Assembly (NCBI RefSeq): GCF_963668215.1
Contig: NZ_OY764190.1
Location: forward strand, 1,054,001-1,118,000
DNA length: 64,000 bases
Direction: 5' to 3'
From: an uncultured Desulfosarcina sp.
GTDB lineage: Bacteria > Desulfobacterota > Desulfobacteria > Desulfobacterales > Desulfosarcinaceae
Shown: positions 8,767 through 17,837 of the stretch, piece by piece
How the letters are laid out: each line of letters starts with the position of its first letter
Numbering within the stretch: position 1 is the stretch's first letter
Program-made: the position numbers and the translations under genes
The notes under the pieces: generated by a model
The model's input: only the letters and a program-made list of their open reading frames with translations
Database searches by the model: none
What the model was told of the DNA's origin: nothing

Positions 8767-9879
8767 GTGGGTAAACGTCTGGTTCTTATCGGTGGCGGGC
8801 ATGCCCACATGGTCACCCTGGCAAAATTGCATACCTTTATTGAAAGGGGCCACCATGTAACCGTTATCGGCCCATCCGACCATCATTACTACTCGGGAAT
8901 GGGGCCGGGAATGCTTGGCAGGACTTATACACCGGCCGAAATACGGTTTGCCACCCGACATGTCGTGGAAAAGCAAGGGGCTGCGTTTATTCGGGACAAA
9001 GCGGTCGAAATTCTGGCCAGGGAAAAGAAAGTGAAACTGGCTTCCGGAGAGACTGTCGGTTACGATGTCATTTCCTTTAATGCCGGGAGTTATGTGCCGC
9101 GCTTCGATTTGCATGAAGATGCGGAGGATATTTATGCGGTCAAGCCTATTGAAAGACTGATGGAGGCGCAGGCACGTATCCTGGAATTGACAGCGCACAA
9201 AAAAATAACGATCGGTATTCTGGGCGGCGGACCTTCCTCAGCCGAAATTTCTGGAAACATCTGGCACCTTGTTCATAATGCCGGCGGCACGATGCCGCAC
9301 ATCACGATCTTCGCCGGCAAGCGCTTCATGTCGCGTTTCCCTGACAATGTCCGTTCTAAAGTTGAGCGATCACTCACAAGGCGGGACATAGAAATCAACA
9401 CCAGCGGATACGTGAAATCTGTTCAATCAAGGAGGCTGACGTTATCATCCAATGAAACACAAACATTGGATCTCATTTTTCTGGCCGTCGGCGTCAAACC
9501 GAACCCCATATTCAATAATTCGGGGCTTGCCACGGGTCCCGATGGCGGACTGCGTGTCAACGAATACCTTCAGAGCGTCGACCATCCGGAAATGTTCGGG
9601 GGCGGTGACTGCATTTATTTTGAAAAACAGCCTTTGGACAAAGTTGGTGTTTTTGCTGTTCGACAGAATCCAGTACTGTATCATAATCTCATGGCCGCTC
9701 TGGAAGATACACCAATGCGGCCATTCGATCCCGGCGGTGATTATTTGCTCATTTTTAATCTGGGCGGCGGGCATGGCGTTTTGCGAAAACGATGGTTGCT
9801 GTTTGGGGGTAAAATCGCTTTTAAGGTCAAAGATTATATCGACCGTAAATTTATGAAAGAATTCCAGGCTATCGAATAA
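8767..9879 (+). CDS. FAD-dependent NAD(P) oxidoreductase of the SelD-associated type
   Basis: The 370-residue protein has an N-terminal FAD fingerprint LIGGGHAH, a central NAD-binding GILGGGPSSAEIS (about residue 155) and a C-terminal FAD motif MFGGGDC. The GGGHAH variant and overall layout resemble the NDH-2/SQR-like family (TIGR03169) that is often fused to the N-terminus of selenophosphate synthetase SelD. Here no SelD domain follows. Sulfide:quinone reductase-type Cys residues are not evident, so SQR activity is not supported. The start is GTG with AAAGGA upstream, 2 bp after the rhodanese stop. With that neighbour it could move electrons in handling reduced sulfur or selenium; this is inferred. 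Confidence 0.8.
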   Translation: MGKRLVLIGGGHAHMVTLAKLHTFIERGHHVTVIGPSDHHYYSGMGPGMLGRTYTPAEIRFATRHVVEKQGAAFIRDKAVEILAREKKVKLASGETVGYDVISFNAGSYVPRFDLHEDAEDIYAVKPIERLMEAQARILELTAHKKITIGILGGGPSSAEISGNIWHLVHNAGGTMPHITIFAGKRFMSRFPDNVRSKVERSLTRRDIEINTSGYVKSVQSRRLTLSSNETQTLDLIFLAVGVKPNPIFNNSGLATGPDGGLRVNEYLQSVDHPEMFGGGDCIYFEKQPLDKVGVFAVRQNPVLYHNLMAALEDTPMRPFDPGGDYLLIFNLGGGHGVLRKRWLLFGGKIAFKVKDYIDRKFMKEFQAIE

Positions 9880-10015
9880 TTTATCGTCCGTCTGAGAAAC
9901 GCTAATATTCGACAATGAGAAACGGTGGGATCTCTTTTCTATTGATTGCTCTGCAATTCATCACAGGCTGGTTGTTGTGCAGGGTAGCACGAGAACAGCT
10001 TAGGTTAAAGCATCG

Positions 10016-10107
10016 CTCTACGCAATACCTATTCTGGGATGTTTTTCATGATCGAGGGTGCTGGCCAATTTGCATATCATAGCTCTCTTCATTAAGGCCA
10101 ACCACAA
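10016..10107 (+). repeat. Copy B of the ~100-bp direct repeat
   Basis: Same orientation as 138-241, with near-identical ends and a 16-base internal deletion relative to copy A. It lies about 135 bp downstream of the FAD oxidoreductase gene, so the two copies bracket the whole left cluster. Confidence 0.75.
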
Positions 10108-10782
10108 AATTCGGTAGGGTCCATTTTTATGGGATAGCAGTAGAGGACTTTCAGCTCTCCTTTAACTCATTGCTTTCATACATAATATCATCCATGCCTT
10201 GGTAGCCGGCCGGGCCAGCTGGTTCGGCGAGGATTTCGGGAGAACCTGCGATCTAACCGTTTTTTGGCCCCTGCAGGAGATGCCTGGGCTGACCACCTGC
10301 CATACCCCCATTTGTGCTGGAGCTACGCGACCGCCCTTTTATCCAGCAGGAACAGACATTGTTTTTCTTTGCCGACCGGTTACCCCGGCTCTCCGGCGGC
10401 GCCTTGGACAAAGGCGGCAACGGGGCCTTTCTATTCTATCGGGCCATGGCAGTGTTACGGTGCCAACCGTATCGAGGAGGTGGCCCTTTGTCGCCAGGAA
10501 AGGGAAATGCCGGTTGCAGTGACAAAATTATTTGTCTATAAAATATAATTTTAATAAACACTAAAGGGGATGCCATGGTTGTCGACAAACGTGGGAAAGT
10601 GAGGGACAGAATATAGCTGGTGGGCAGGCGGGAAGCCTGCACATATCTGATTGCCGGGGCCCCAACAGGCTTTCTGCCGAGGGAGGTGATCGCCATCGGT
10701 GCTGGGCAGATGGTTGGGTTCATTGCTAAAAAGGTGGCGGCCGCCTGAACCGTCAAGATTGGACAGAGGATTTGAATTCGGC
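10108..10782 (+). other. Apparent gene debris before the sigma-54 activator
   Basis: Short overlapping open frames occur, but none has family motifs. The frame from ATG 10575 to TGA 10748 looks protein-like after an in-frame TAG at 10614-10616: it reads LVGRREACTYLIAG and then a Gly/Ala-rich helix-like end. This suggests a decayed gene tail, but I could not identify it. Confidence 0.3.
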
Positions 10783-13700
10783 ATGAAAATGGAATTTGCC
10801 CGGAAAAAGAGAATCGATTGGCAGTATATCGCCGTTGTTGCCACGGTCATCGGTAGCGCTTTGAACCATCAGACTTTTGCGAGGGTTTTTGATTTAGAAA
10901 AATCTGAGGTCAATGAGGTGATTGGATTGGCGGAGAAAAACGGGTGCCTTAAAAGAACAAAAAACGCATTCAAATTTTGTATGTGCCCCCTTTTTCCCAA
11001 AAAGATAGAATTGATCACAGACCGTTTTCAAACTCCGGTTTTAAGATATTTGCTGGAAATCAAGGCCAAGAAATTGGATGAAAAACTCATTTCAATTGCG
11101 AATCGACTGATAGACAACGGTATTGCTGTCGGTGACGTTGTTTTGATGATCAACGAAATGGGAAACAGGGCAAAATCGGAACATCGTATGGACCATGCCC
11201 TTATTTTTTACAACAGAAGTGCGGCCTATTGCATGGCCTACCGGTTAAAGAAAAATCTGTTCGTCCGATGCGTGCTGAGCATCAGCAAACTCGATTTTAT
11301 GAGGGGCATGAGCCCTTTGAGGACATTGGAGTTGCAAAAAAAAGCCCTGTCGCTCGTTAACGAGAGCAATCTAACCGCCGAAGATGCGCTGTTGATGCTG
11401 TATGCGGGAATTGGTATGCATTTTGCCGAAGAGGAAGACGATGGGTTTCTTTGCAGGAAAAGAGGTGATGATTACTTAAAGCAATTTGAAAATGAAGAAA
11501 TCAGTAACGAGGCTCTCCCTCTTATCGGGTGGCACTTCTATTTGCAGGGCAACTTTGAAGGCGCCATTGCTTACTACGAAACAATGATCCTTGCCATTGA
11601 AAACCGCAAGGATGTGGAAATCATAGCATTCGCGTATCCGCCGATTATTTTCAGCTATATTTTTCTGGGTGAGCTGAATCGCGCGTTGGTTCTGAATGAA
11701 ATCATTTATAAACATGCCATGGAATGTCAGGACTATTTGGCGGCAACACTGATGTATGCGATTTCAGGGCGCGTCCATCTATACATGCATCACATCGAAA
11801 ATGCCAGAACCATTCTGTACAAGGCGTATGCCGAATGCCTGCAGGAGGGTTACGGATGGGGGAAATATTATACGCTTTTCGGCCTGTGCCTGTTGCATTT
11901 GAAGGAGGGAAAGTATGATGCCTGCCGGGAGACTCTGGTTCTGGCGGGCGAGATTGCAAAAAAACATAATTTTAGAAGAATAAATGCATCTCCTTTTGTC
12001 TTGGAAGCTTTAAGAATGATTGAAATTCATGGGTTGGCTGCCATTGAAGGCATGCGGTACGAGGATGAATTACAAAAGAATATTCGCTCCAACAATGTAC
12101 ACTTGGCCGGCGTTTCTTACCGGCACATGGCATTGTTGAAAAAGGACCGGGATGGGCAGAATAATGAGATTTTGGACGGCCTAAAGCGAAGTATCGATCT
12201 GTTGCATAAGTCGGGAAATCAAGTTGAGTTGGGAAAGAGCTATGTTGAATTAGCCCGTTTTTTGAATGAAACGGGCGATAGAAGGGAAGCCGAATGCAAT
12301 GCTCAGTTTGGGTGGCAATTATTGGGCCCCCATGTGAATGAGCATTTCCCCAATGAACTCAGAAACCTGGTGAAATCCGAAGAGCTTTCTCTGGAAATCG
12401 GCGTACAGCTTGAAACCAGTTGGCTGGAATTGCGCCATATCATCAATCCGGAACGGTTGGTGACCCGGCTATTGACCTCGCTGAGCCGCATCATAAAGGT
12501 GGAAAGCGCTGCTGTTGTAACGATTTCCAGTGACGGTTTGCCCGCGGTTCTGATTTCTCAAAATATCCAGATCGAAGAGCGTCAGTCCGTTCAATACCAA
12601 AGAATGCTGGCCATGGTGTCCTGCGCCGTTGAGAATCGAGAGTTAATCGTTTCATTCAATGAAAACGTCATGAGAGGGAAAGTGCTGATCGATCTGGACA
12701 TGAAGCCCGGGTTCATCCTCTGTGTGCCATTTTTCAACCAGGACAAAGTGGGAGCAGTCCTCTATCTTGAAAGCTATTACAAAAATACCGATTTGAGTGA
12801 AACGGACCGCGAAAGTATTCGGGCATTTGAAAAGAATATGTCGCCGCATCTGTTCGCCATTCTTGACTATGGCAATGCGCGACAGAAGGAAATTAGCGGC
12901 CTGGCGACGGGTTCGGATGTAGGCAATGACGTCCTCCAAAAAAATGTTTGCCCCAGCACGGACGAGACGGTCAATTTGTTACTGAGCCGGGTTAGGAAAA
13001 TTGCCGGTACCGATGTGCCGGTTTTGTTTACAGGGGAAAGCGGCGTCGGGAAGGAGGTTTTTGCCAAAGAACTTTATATGCAAAGCAGGCAAAAGGCTGC
13101 GTTTATAAAAGTGAATTGCGGCGCCATCCCCGAGAGCCTGATTGAGAGTGAACTCTTCGGATACGAAAGAGGATCGTTCACGGGGGCCAATCAGACTAAA
13201 AAGGGGTATTTTGAGGTGGCCGACAACGGTACGATATTGTTTGATGAGATCGGTGAATTATCCTTGTTGTCGCAAGTCAAATTGCTGCGTGTCCTCCAAG
13301 AGCGTGAAATTACGCGTATCGGCGGAACAGAGCCCATTAAGGTGAATTTCAGGCTGATTGCCGCGACCAACAAGGATTTAAGAGAAGAAGTCGAAAGGGG
13401 GGCGTTTCGGTTGGATCTCTATTATCGGCTTAATGTACTGCAATTAGAGATTCCCCCGCTGAGAAAAAGGAAATCAGATATTCCCGGACTTGCAAAATTT
13501 TTTGTTGAAAAGCATTGCAGAAATCTGCAAATGGATATTTGCAAGATTCATCCGGACTGTTTCATGTGGCTTCTTGATTACGATTGGCCCGGCAATGTCC
13601 GGGAGTTGGAAAATGTAATGCAGAAGGCGGTATTGCTTACCGATGGGAATGAAATTAGAGTGGAAAATTTAGAGCAAAACTGTGAATATAAATACATTGG

Positions 13701-13863
13701 TTCCGAAAAAATAAAGACCCTTGAAGAGATGAACCGTGACTATATAAAAAAAATCATTGGGTATTGTAATGGAAAAATCGGGGGGGCTGATGGGGCGGCT
13801 GCATTACTAGACATTAAGCGGACTACATTGATTTCCCGCATGAAAAAATATGGTATTATTTGA
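10783..13863 (+). CDS. Sigma-54-dependent transcriptional activator with long TPR-like sensor and GAF domain
   Basis: A 1026-residue regulator. Residues about 130-515 are helical repeats resembling TPRs, as in MalT-like signal proteins. Residues about 540-690 look like a GAF domain. The AAA+ module has Walker A GESGVGKE (about 750), a GSFTGA sigma-54 contact loop (about 796, Ser in place of the usual Ala), Walker B ILFDEIGEL and the GNVRELENV block. The end is a Fis-type helix-turn-helix (AAALLDIKRTTLISRMKKYGII). ATG 10783 is favoured over the frame's first ATG at 10699; its ribosome site (AGAGGA) is modest. It is convergent to the acyl-CoA/Liv operon, whose first gene is preceded by a -24/-12 promoter at 21968-21983, so it is the likely activator of that operon. 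The ligand is unknown. Confidence 0.9.
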   Translation: MKMEFARKKRIDWQYIAVVATVIGSALNHQTFARVFDLEKSEVNEVIGLAEKNGCLKRTKNAFKFCMCPLFPKKIELITDRFQTPVLRYLLEIKAKKLDEKLISIANRLIDNGIAVGDVVLMINEMGNRAKSEHRMDHALIFYNRSAAYCMAYRLKKNLFVRCVLSISKLDFMRGMSPLRTLELQKKALSLVNESNLTAEDALLMLYAGIGMHFAEEEDDGFLCRKRGDDYLKQFENEEISNEALPLIGWHFYLQGNFEGAIAYYETMILAIENRKDVEIIAFAYPPIIFSYIFLGELNRALVLNEIIYKHAMECQDYLAATLMYAISGRVHLYMHHIENARTILYKAYAECLQEGYGWGKYYTLFGLCLLHLKEGKYDACRETLVLAGEIAKKHNFRRINASPFVLEALRMIEIHGLAAIEGMRYEDELQKNIRSNNVHLAGVSYRHMALLKKDRDGQNNEILDGLKRSIDLLHKSGNQVELGKSYVELARFLNETGDRREAECNAQFGWQLLGPHVNEHFPNELRNLVKSEELSLEIGVQLETSWLELRHIINPERLVTRLLTSLSRIIKVESAAVVTISSDGLPAVLISQNIQIEERQSVQYQRMLAMVSCAVENRELIVSFNENVMRGKVLIDLDMKPGFILCVPFFNQDKVGAVLYLESYYKNTDLSETDRESIRAFEKNMSPHLFAILDYGNARQKEISGLATGSDVGNDVLQKNVCPSTDETVNLLLSRVRKIAGTDVPVLFTGESGVGKEVFAKELYMQSRQKAAFIKVNCGAIPESLIESELFGYERGSFTGANQTKKGYFEVADNGTILFDEIGELSLLSQVKLLRVLQEREITRIGGTEPIKVNFRLIAATNKDLREEVERGAFRLDLYYRLNVLQLEIPPLRKRKSDIPGLAKFFVEKHCRNLQMDICKIHPDCFMWLLDYDWPGNVRELENVMQKAVLLTDGNEIRVENLEQNCEYKYIGSEKIKTLEEMNRDYIKKIIGYCNGKIGGADGAAALLDIKRTTLISRMKKYGII

Positions 13864-13896
13864 ATGCGCCAATATTTTTGTGTCCATATCTTAAAT

Positions 13897-14304
13897 TCAA
13901 GATTTAGTGTCTGCTCTCTCAACAAATTCTGTTTCTATGTTCAGTATGCTTTCAGGGTCCAAGAAAAATACTTTTGAACCTTGCGCCCCCGGTCTTGGCT
14001 CCTTATCCTTCAGAATAAAATTTTTGCTTGTTTTCTTCATTGTTTCTTCAATATTTGCTACCCGGTAGCAGATATGATGGAGACCTCCCCCACATTTCTC
14101 CAGAAAATCAAGGATAGCACCAGGTCCGAGCGGCTCAACAAGTTCTAACATCACTTCGCCACAAGGGAAAAAGGCGATTTTACAATTATATTCATGGGAA
14201 ATCTCTTCTGATTCCATTTCTAACCCTAACCCATCGGAAAATTGTTTTTTCCCCTCTTCTATGTCTTTCACAATAATTCCAATATGGTCAATTTTTTTTA
14301 TCAT
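13897..14304 (-). CDS. Methylmalonyl-CoA epimerase-like VOC protein
   Basis: The 135-residue product has the vicinal-oxygen-chelate fold signature KIDHIGIIVKD at the N-terminus and GGGLHHICYRV in the second half. The metal-binding His and Glu (IDHIG, MLELVEPL, HHICY, NIETEF) are at the expected places for methylmalonyl-CoA epimerase, which interconverts (R)- and (S)-methylmalonyl-CoA. ATG 14304 is preceded by GGAAG; in-frame ATG 14316 and TTG 14319 add 4-5 residues and lack a site. It is the last gene of the acyl-CoA cluster, 34 bp from the convergent sigma-54 activator. A related VOC function on another acyl-CoA is possible. Confidence 0.8.
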   Translation of the reverse strand: MIKKIDHIGIIVKDIEEGKKQFSDGLGLEMESEEISHEYNCKIAFFPCGEVMLELVEPLGPGAILDFLEKCGGGLHHICYRVANIEETMKKTSKNFILKDKEPRPGAQGSKVFFLDPESILNIETEFVERADTKS

Positions 14305-14402
14305 CTCATCTTCCATCAAATATTGAATATCGTAGTCAATTATTTAGGTGGTAATCACGATCTGGGCATGAACTGCGCCGATGAATGTTAAGTAAAATAT
14401 CA

Positions 14403-14477
14403 AAGGGTTTGAGCGCCCCACAAGGATTTGGGGAGAGAAACTTTTAAAAAATCCAAGATGGGGGGCTCACAACCCTT
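14403..14477 (-). promoter_or_regulatory. Large imperfect hairpin between thiolase and epimerase genes
   Basis: AAGGGTT, GAGC and CCCC (14403-14419) pair with GGGG, GCTC and AACCCTT (14461-14477). An inner GGATTT/AAATCC pair extends the stem. There is no T-tract on the reading strand, so it is more likely an mRNA processing or stability element, or a leaky intercistronic barrier, than a simple terminator. Confidence 0.5.
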
Positions 14478-14487
14478 AAGATACAGG

Positions 14488-15795
14488 CTACTCAACCCAG
14501 ATTATTGAGGCCGCACCTTGGGTCAACCCGCCACATATGGCACAAGCGGCAAAGCCCCCGCCATTTTCTTTAAGGTTATAAGCGGCTGTCATCATCAAAC
14601 GTGCTCCACTTGCTGTGTTGGGATGGCCAATTGCAATGGCACTTCCATTCACATTTAGTTTGGTTTTCAAATCTTGATATTGCCTGTCGTCGTTGTCCAA
14701 GATAGGCATTTCTGATGCCTCTTTGACCACTTCTTTGTAATTGGCGGACATGAATCTTTGATTAGATAAAAGTTTGGCCGAAACAAGTGGTACACACGCG
14801 AAAGCTTCATTTATTTCAATAAATTGCATGTCATCAATATTCATTTTTACTTCATCCATGCATTTTTTGATTGCGAAGCCTGGCGATACTGGCATGATTC
14901 TGGGAGCAAGGGCGATTGATGACATGTTGACAATGGTAAAAATAATTTCAAAGCCTAACTGCTCTGCCTTCTTTCTTTTCATTATTATTTGTGCAGTGGC
15001 GCCGTCATTCATTCCAGGTGCATTTCCAGCTGTACACGTTGGATTTCCAAAAATTGGCTTTAACTTGGCCAGAGCTTCAGGCTTGATATCGGGTCGATAC
15101 TGCTCGTCGATATCCATTATCAATTTGGAAGCAATCTTTCCTTTCCTATCTTTTTTAACTATTTCAATAGGCTCAATTTCATTTTTGAAAAAACCCCGTT
15201 TCCAAGCTTTGCCATACTTAATGTGGCTTGCACACGCGAACTCGTCCTGTTCTTCCCTCGAAACACCATATTCAACTGCAACATTGCCTGCATCAACGGC
15301 AACAGGAGCGTAATCCTTGTACCCAAGAGGAATAATTGGGTCCTCTACAAGAAATGAACTATGGCGTTTTCCTTCCCATCTTAGCCCCCGCAATAAAAAA
15401 GGAATTGTGCTAAAACTTGTTGAACCGCCGGCCAATACTATTTTGGCTTCTCCAAGCTGAATACTTCTTGCCCCGTATTTGACAGCGGCCATCGCAGAAA
15501 TGCATGCCTGGTCAAAGGCGATTGACGGTTTTTCAGGAGGAATTCCTGCCTTTAGCATCGTTTGCCGGGCCACTACCGGAGTATATGGGTCTTTGGTGCT
15601 TGATGTATCACCACTACCCCACCAAACTTCATCTACTAAATCGGGGACCATTTTTATTCTCTCCATGGCATTGCGCATGGCAATGGCTCCCAGATCATAG
15701 ATGTCTATATCCTTCAATGATCCACCAAAACGACCAAAAGGTGTCCTTACAGCGCTTACGCAAACCAAATCGTTTTCATTTTTTTCAAAAGTCAT
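14488..15795 (-). CDS. Thiolase family protein (acetyl-CoA acetyltransferase-like)
   Basis: Thiolases cleave or form the C-C bond of beta-ketoacyl-CoA. The 435-residue protein has the N-terminal VSAVRTPFGRFGGSL, a predicted nucleophile Cys in DQACISAM, the INEAFA motif, a GHPNTASG His and the C-terminal CAICGGLTQGA with the second catalytic Cys. The residues around the first Cys differ from the common RVCGSG version, which suggests a divergent substrate. ATG 15795 is preceded by AAAGGA; an in-frame ATG at 15831 would add 12 basic residues and lacks a site. It follows the substrate-binding protein gene in the operon, so it probably acts on the imported compound's CoA ester. Confidence 0.88.
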   Translation of the reverse strand: MTFEKNENDLVCVSAVRTPFGRFGGSLKDIDIYDLGAIAMRNAMERIKMVPDLVDEVWWGSGDTSSTKDPYTPVVARQTMLKAGIPPEKPSIAFDQACISAMAAVKYGARSIQLGEAKIVLAGGSTSFSTIPFLLRGLRWEGKRHSSFLVEDPIIPLGYKDYAPVAVDAGNVAVEYGVSREEQDEFACASHIKYGKAWKRGFFKNEIEPIEIVKKDRKGKIASKLIMDIDEQYRPDIKPEALAKLKPIFGNPTCTAGNAPGMNDGATAQIIMKRKKAEQLGFEIIFTIVNMSSIALAPRIMPVSPGFAIKKCMDEVKMNIDDMQFIEINEAFACVPLVSAKLLSNQRFMSANYKEVVKEASEMPILDNDDRQYQDLKTKLNVNGSAIAIGHPNTASGARLMMTAAYNLKENGGGFAACAICGGLTQGAASIIWVE

Positions 15796-15874
15796 GGTTT
15801 TAACTTTCCTTTTAATTGGCGCCCCCTTCAAAAAGAGGAGGCGCCAATTAATATATTGGCCAAATGAAAACCGG

Positions 15875-17086
15875 CTATTTCTTAAAGCCGGGGCATCCTG
15901 TTTTATCGCATGGAACCTCGATATCTTTCGCGGGGATCATTGTTGGTTCACCAACGTGCGCATGTTTGAAAAATTCGTTGTTTTCGACAAGTTCGGCCAT
16001 CCACATCGGGACCTGTGCCTGATGATCACAAGGCCTCATGTACCACGGCCCTGCAATACCTTCGTATGTCAGGCCTTCCCAGGCGTTGATAACGGCATCT
16101 ACATCAAACGAACCGGCCTTTTTGACGGCCTTGGCCCAGAACATAGTTGCAGTATAGGATTTTCCGCGTAGCCAGGAGGGATAGAATCCTTTAGCCTTAT
16201 AAAATCCAGCGATAAATTCTTTATTTGCCTTCAAGGGAATACTCAAGAGGTAGTCTTCACATGCGATGCTTCCTAAAACCGCTGCATCATTTGCTACGCT
16301 TCTGATCATGTAATCATCGCTTAAGTAGGCACCAATGAATTTTGCTTTTAGGCCAAGGGGCTTCGCCTGTTTGACAAGCAATGTGAGGTCATTGCCCCAG
16401 TTGGGCGTATAAATGATTTTCGCACCCGATGCGATAATCTGGCTTACATAAGGTGCAAAATCCTTTTCCCCTAGCTTATGATAGAGTTCAGCAACAATTT
16501 TAATCGAAGGATTCATTTCTTTTAATTTCCGTTTAAATGCATCCATATATTCTATGCCAGCAGAGTAGTCTTGGGCAATGCAGGCCACCTCTTTATATTC
16601 ACTCTTGGCAACCCAAGCGGCCATGGCGTATGCATGCGTATCTGTATTGGGCGCTGCTCTGAAAAAGTTTCTCGAGCATTTTGGGCCGGTCAAGCTGGCC
16701 GCCTCTTGACCATAAGTCCAGTAAATCAAATTGTTCTTTTCTGCCAGCACTGACATTGCTCCAGCGACCGAACTTCCGCACCCGCCAGTGAAAAATTTAA
16801 CATTCTCCTTTAGCATGATTTTTGTTGCCTTGCGGGTCGCAACGTCCGGCTTGAGTTCGGTATCAACTTTGACGGCTTCGATTTTTTTCCCGAGTAGCCC
16901 TCCTTGGTTGTTAATTTCATTTACGGCATACTCAATGCCCTCAAAATAGCGATCTCCAATATCTCTAAAATTGCCTGAGAAAGGGTCCATTACTGCAATC
17001 TTTACCGTGTCTGCTGCGAGTACGGGTGCCGAAAAGAAATAAAAAACCATGAATACTGAGATAATCGCAACTGCTTTCTTTTTCAT
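15875..17086 (-). CDS. Branched-chain amino acid-type ABC transporter substrate-binding protein
   Basis: The 403-residue periplasmic binding protein has a signal peptide (about residues 1-24, ending PVLAA). It shows the Peripla_BP_6/LivJ-like pattern, with VKIAVMDPFSGNFRDIG at the mature start and GGLLGKKIEAV shortly after. It has no lipobox Cys. GGAGGAAGG lies upstream of the ATG. It sits between livF and the thiolase gene, so it delivers the substrate to this cluster's permease. Ligands of this family range from amino acids to short acids and amides; the one here cannot be read from sequence. Confidence 0.9.
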   Translation of the reverse strand: MKKKAVAIISVFMVFYFFSAPVLAADTVKIAVMDPFSGNFRDIGDRYFEGIEYAVNEINNQGGLLGKKIEAVKVDTELKPDVATRKATKIMLKENVKFFTGGCGSSVAGAMSVLAEKNNLIYWTYGQEAASLTGPKCSRNFFRAAPNTDTHAYAMAAWVAKSEYKEVACIAQDYSAGIEYMDAFKRKLKEMNPSIKIVAELYHKLGEKDFAPYVSQIIASGAKIIYTPNWGNDLTLLVKQAKPLGLKAKFIGAYLSDDYMIRSVANDAAVLGSIACEDYLLSIPLKANKEFIAGFYKAKGFYPSWLRGKSYTATMFWAKAVKKAGSFDVDAVINAWEGLTYEGIAGPWYMRPCDHQAQVPMWMAELVENNEFFKHAHVGEPTMIPAKDIEVPCDKTGCPGFKK

Positions 17087-17121
17087 TTCTACCTTCCTCC
17101 AAAGTGTAATGGTTTTTAGAA

Positions 17122-17835
17122 CTAGACCTCCAAATAGGTCTTTCGCACATCTTTTGCCGCTAACAGAGCCTTCTCATTGCCTTCAAAAACGATATGACCC
17201 TTACCCATGATATAAAACCGGTCGGCAACATTGATGGCGGCATTGAAATTTTGCTCTACCATGAGGACGGTTACCCCGGATTCGCGTACCTTGGACAACA
17301 TGTCGAGCACATCTTTTACGATCAGTGGCGCCAAACCCTCGGTGGGCTCGTCGACGAGAATCAATTCCGGGTTTCCCATGAGGGTTCGGGCCACGGTGAG
17401 TACCTGCTGCTCGCCTCCGGAAAGATGTTTGCCTTTGTTGTGCTGGCGTTTTTTCAAAAGCGGAAACGATTCGTATATCCGTTCCAGGGTCCAGGACTGG
17501 ACATTATCGTCTGTCTTGAGAGATTTTTTGATGCCGATCAGCAAGTTTTCATGGACCGTCAGACTTCCAAATATCCGGCGTGTTTCCGGAACGATCCCGA
17601 CTCCGCATCGGGCGATCTCATGGGGTGGACGGTCTGTCAGTTCCTGTCCGTTGAAAACGATGCTTCCCGATTGCGCTGGGACCAGGCCCATGATGCTTTT
17701 CATGGTCGTTGTTTTTCCTACTCCGTTTCTTCCCAGAAGGCAAACCAGTTCCCCTTTTTGCAATTGCATGGAAACACCATGAAGAATGTGGCTTTTTCCG
17801 TAATAAGCGTGTATGTCTTTAACGTCAATCAGCAT
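17122..17835 (-). CDS. livF: LivF-type ABC transporter ATP-binding protein
   Basis: The 237-residue ATPase has Walker A GRNGVGKTT, the ABC signature LSGGEQQ, Walker B LILVDEPTEGLAP, and the LivF-typical start with HAYYGKSHIL and PETRRIFGSLTV in the helical region. It pairs with the LivG-type ATPase encoded 2 bp upstream to energise the LivHM channel at the inner membrane. Confidence 0.92.
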   Translation of the reverse strand: MLIDVKDIHAYYGKSHILHGVSMQLQKGELVCLLGRNGVGKTTTMKSIMGLVPAQSGSIVFNGQELTDRPPHEIARCGVGIVPETRRIFGSLTVHENLLIGIKKSLKTDDNVQSWTLERIYESFPLLKKRQHNKGKHLSGGEQQVLTVARTLMGNPELILVDEPTEGLAPLIVKDVLDMLSKVRESGVTVLMVEQNFNAAINVADRFYIMGKGHIVFEGNEKALLAAKDVRKTYLEV

Positions 17836-17837
17836 TG

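Noticed and set aside
8767..9879. Calling this gene sulfide:quinone oxidoreductase
   Set aside because: The characteristic SQR Cys residues are not seen, and the GGGHAH start fits the SelD-associated family better.
10199..10548. Three overlapping plus-strand frames before the sigma-54 activator
   Set aside because: No ribosome site, no motif, and they overlap one another. At most they are decayed sequence.
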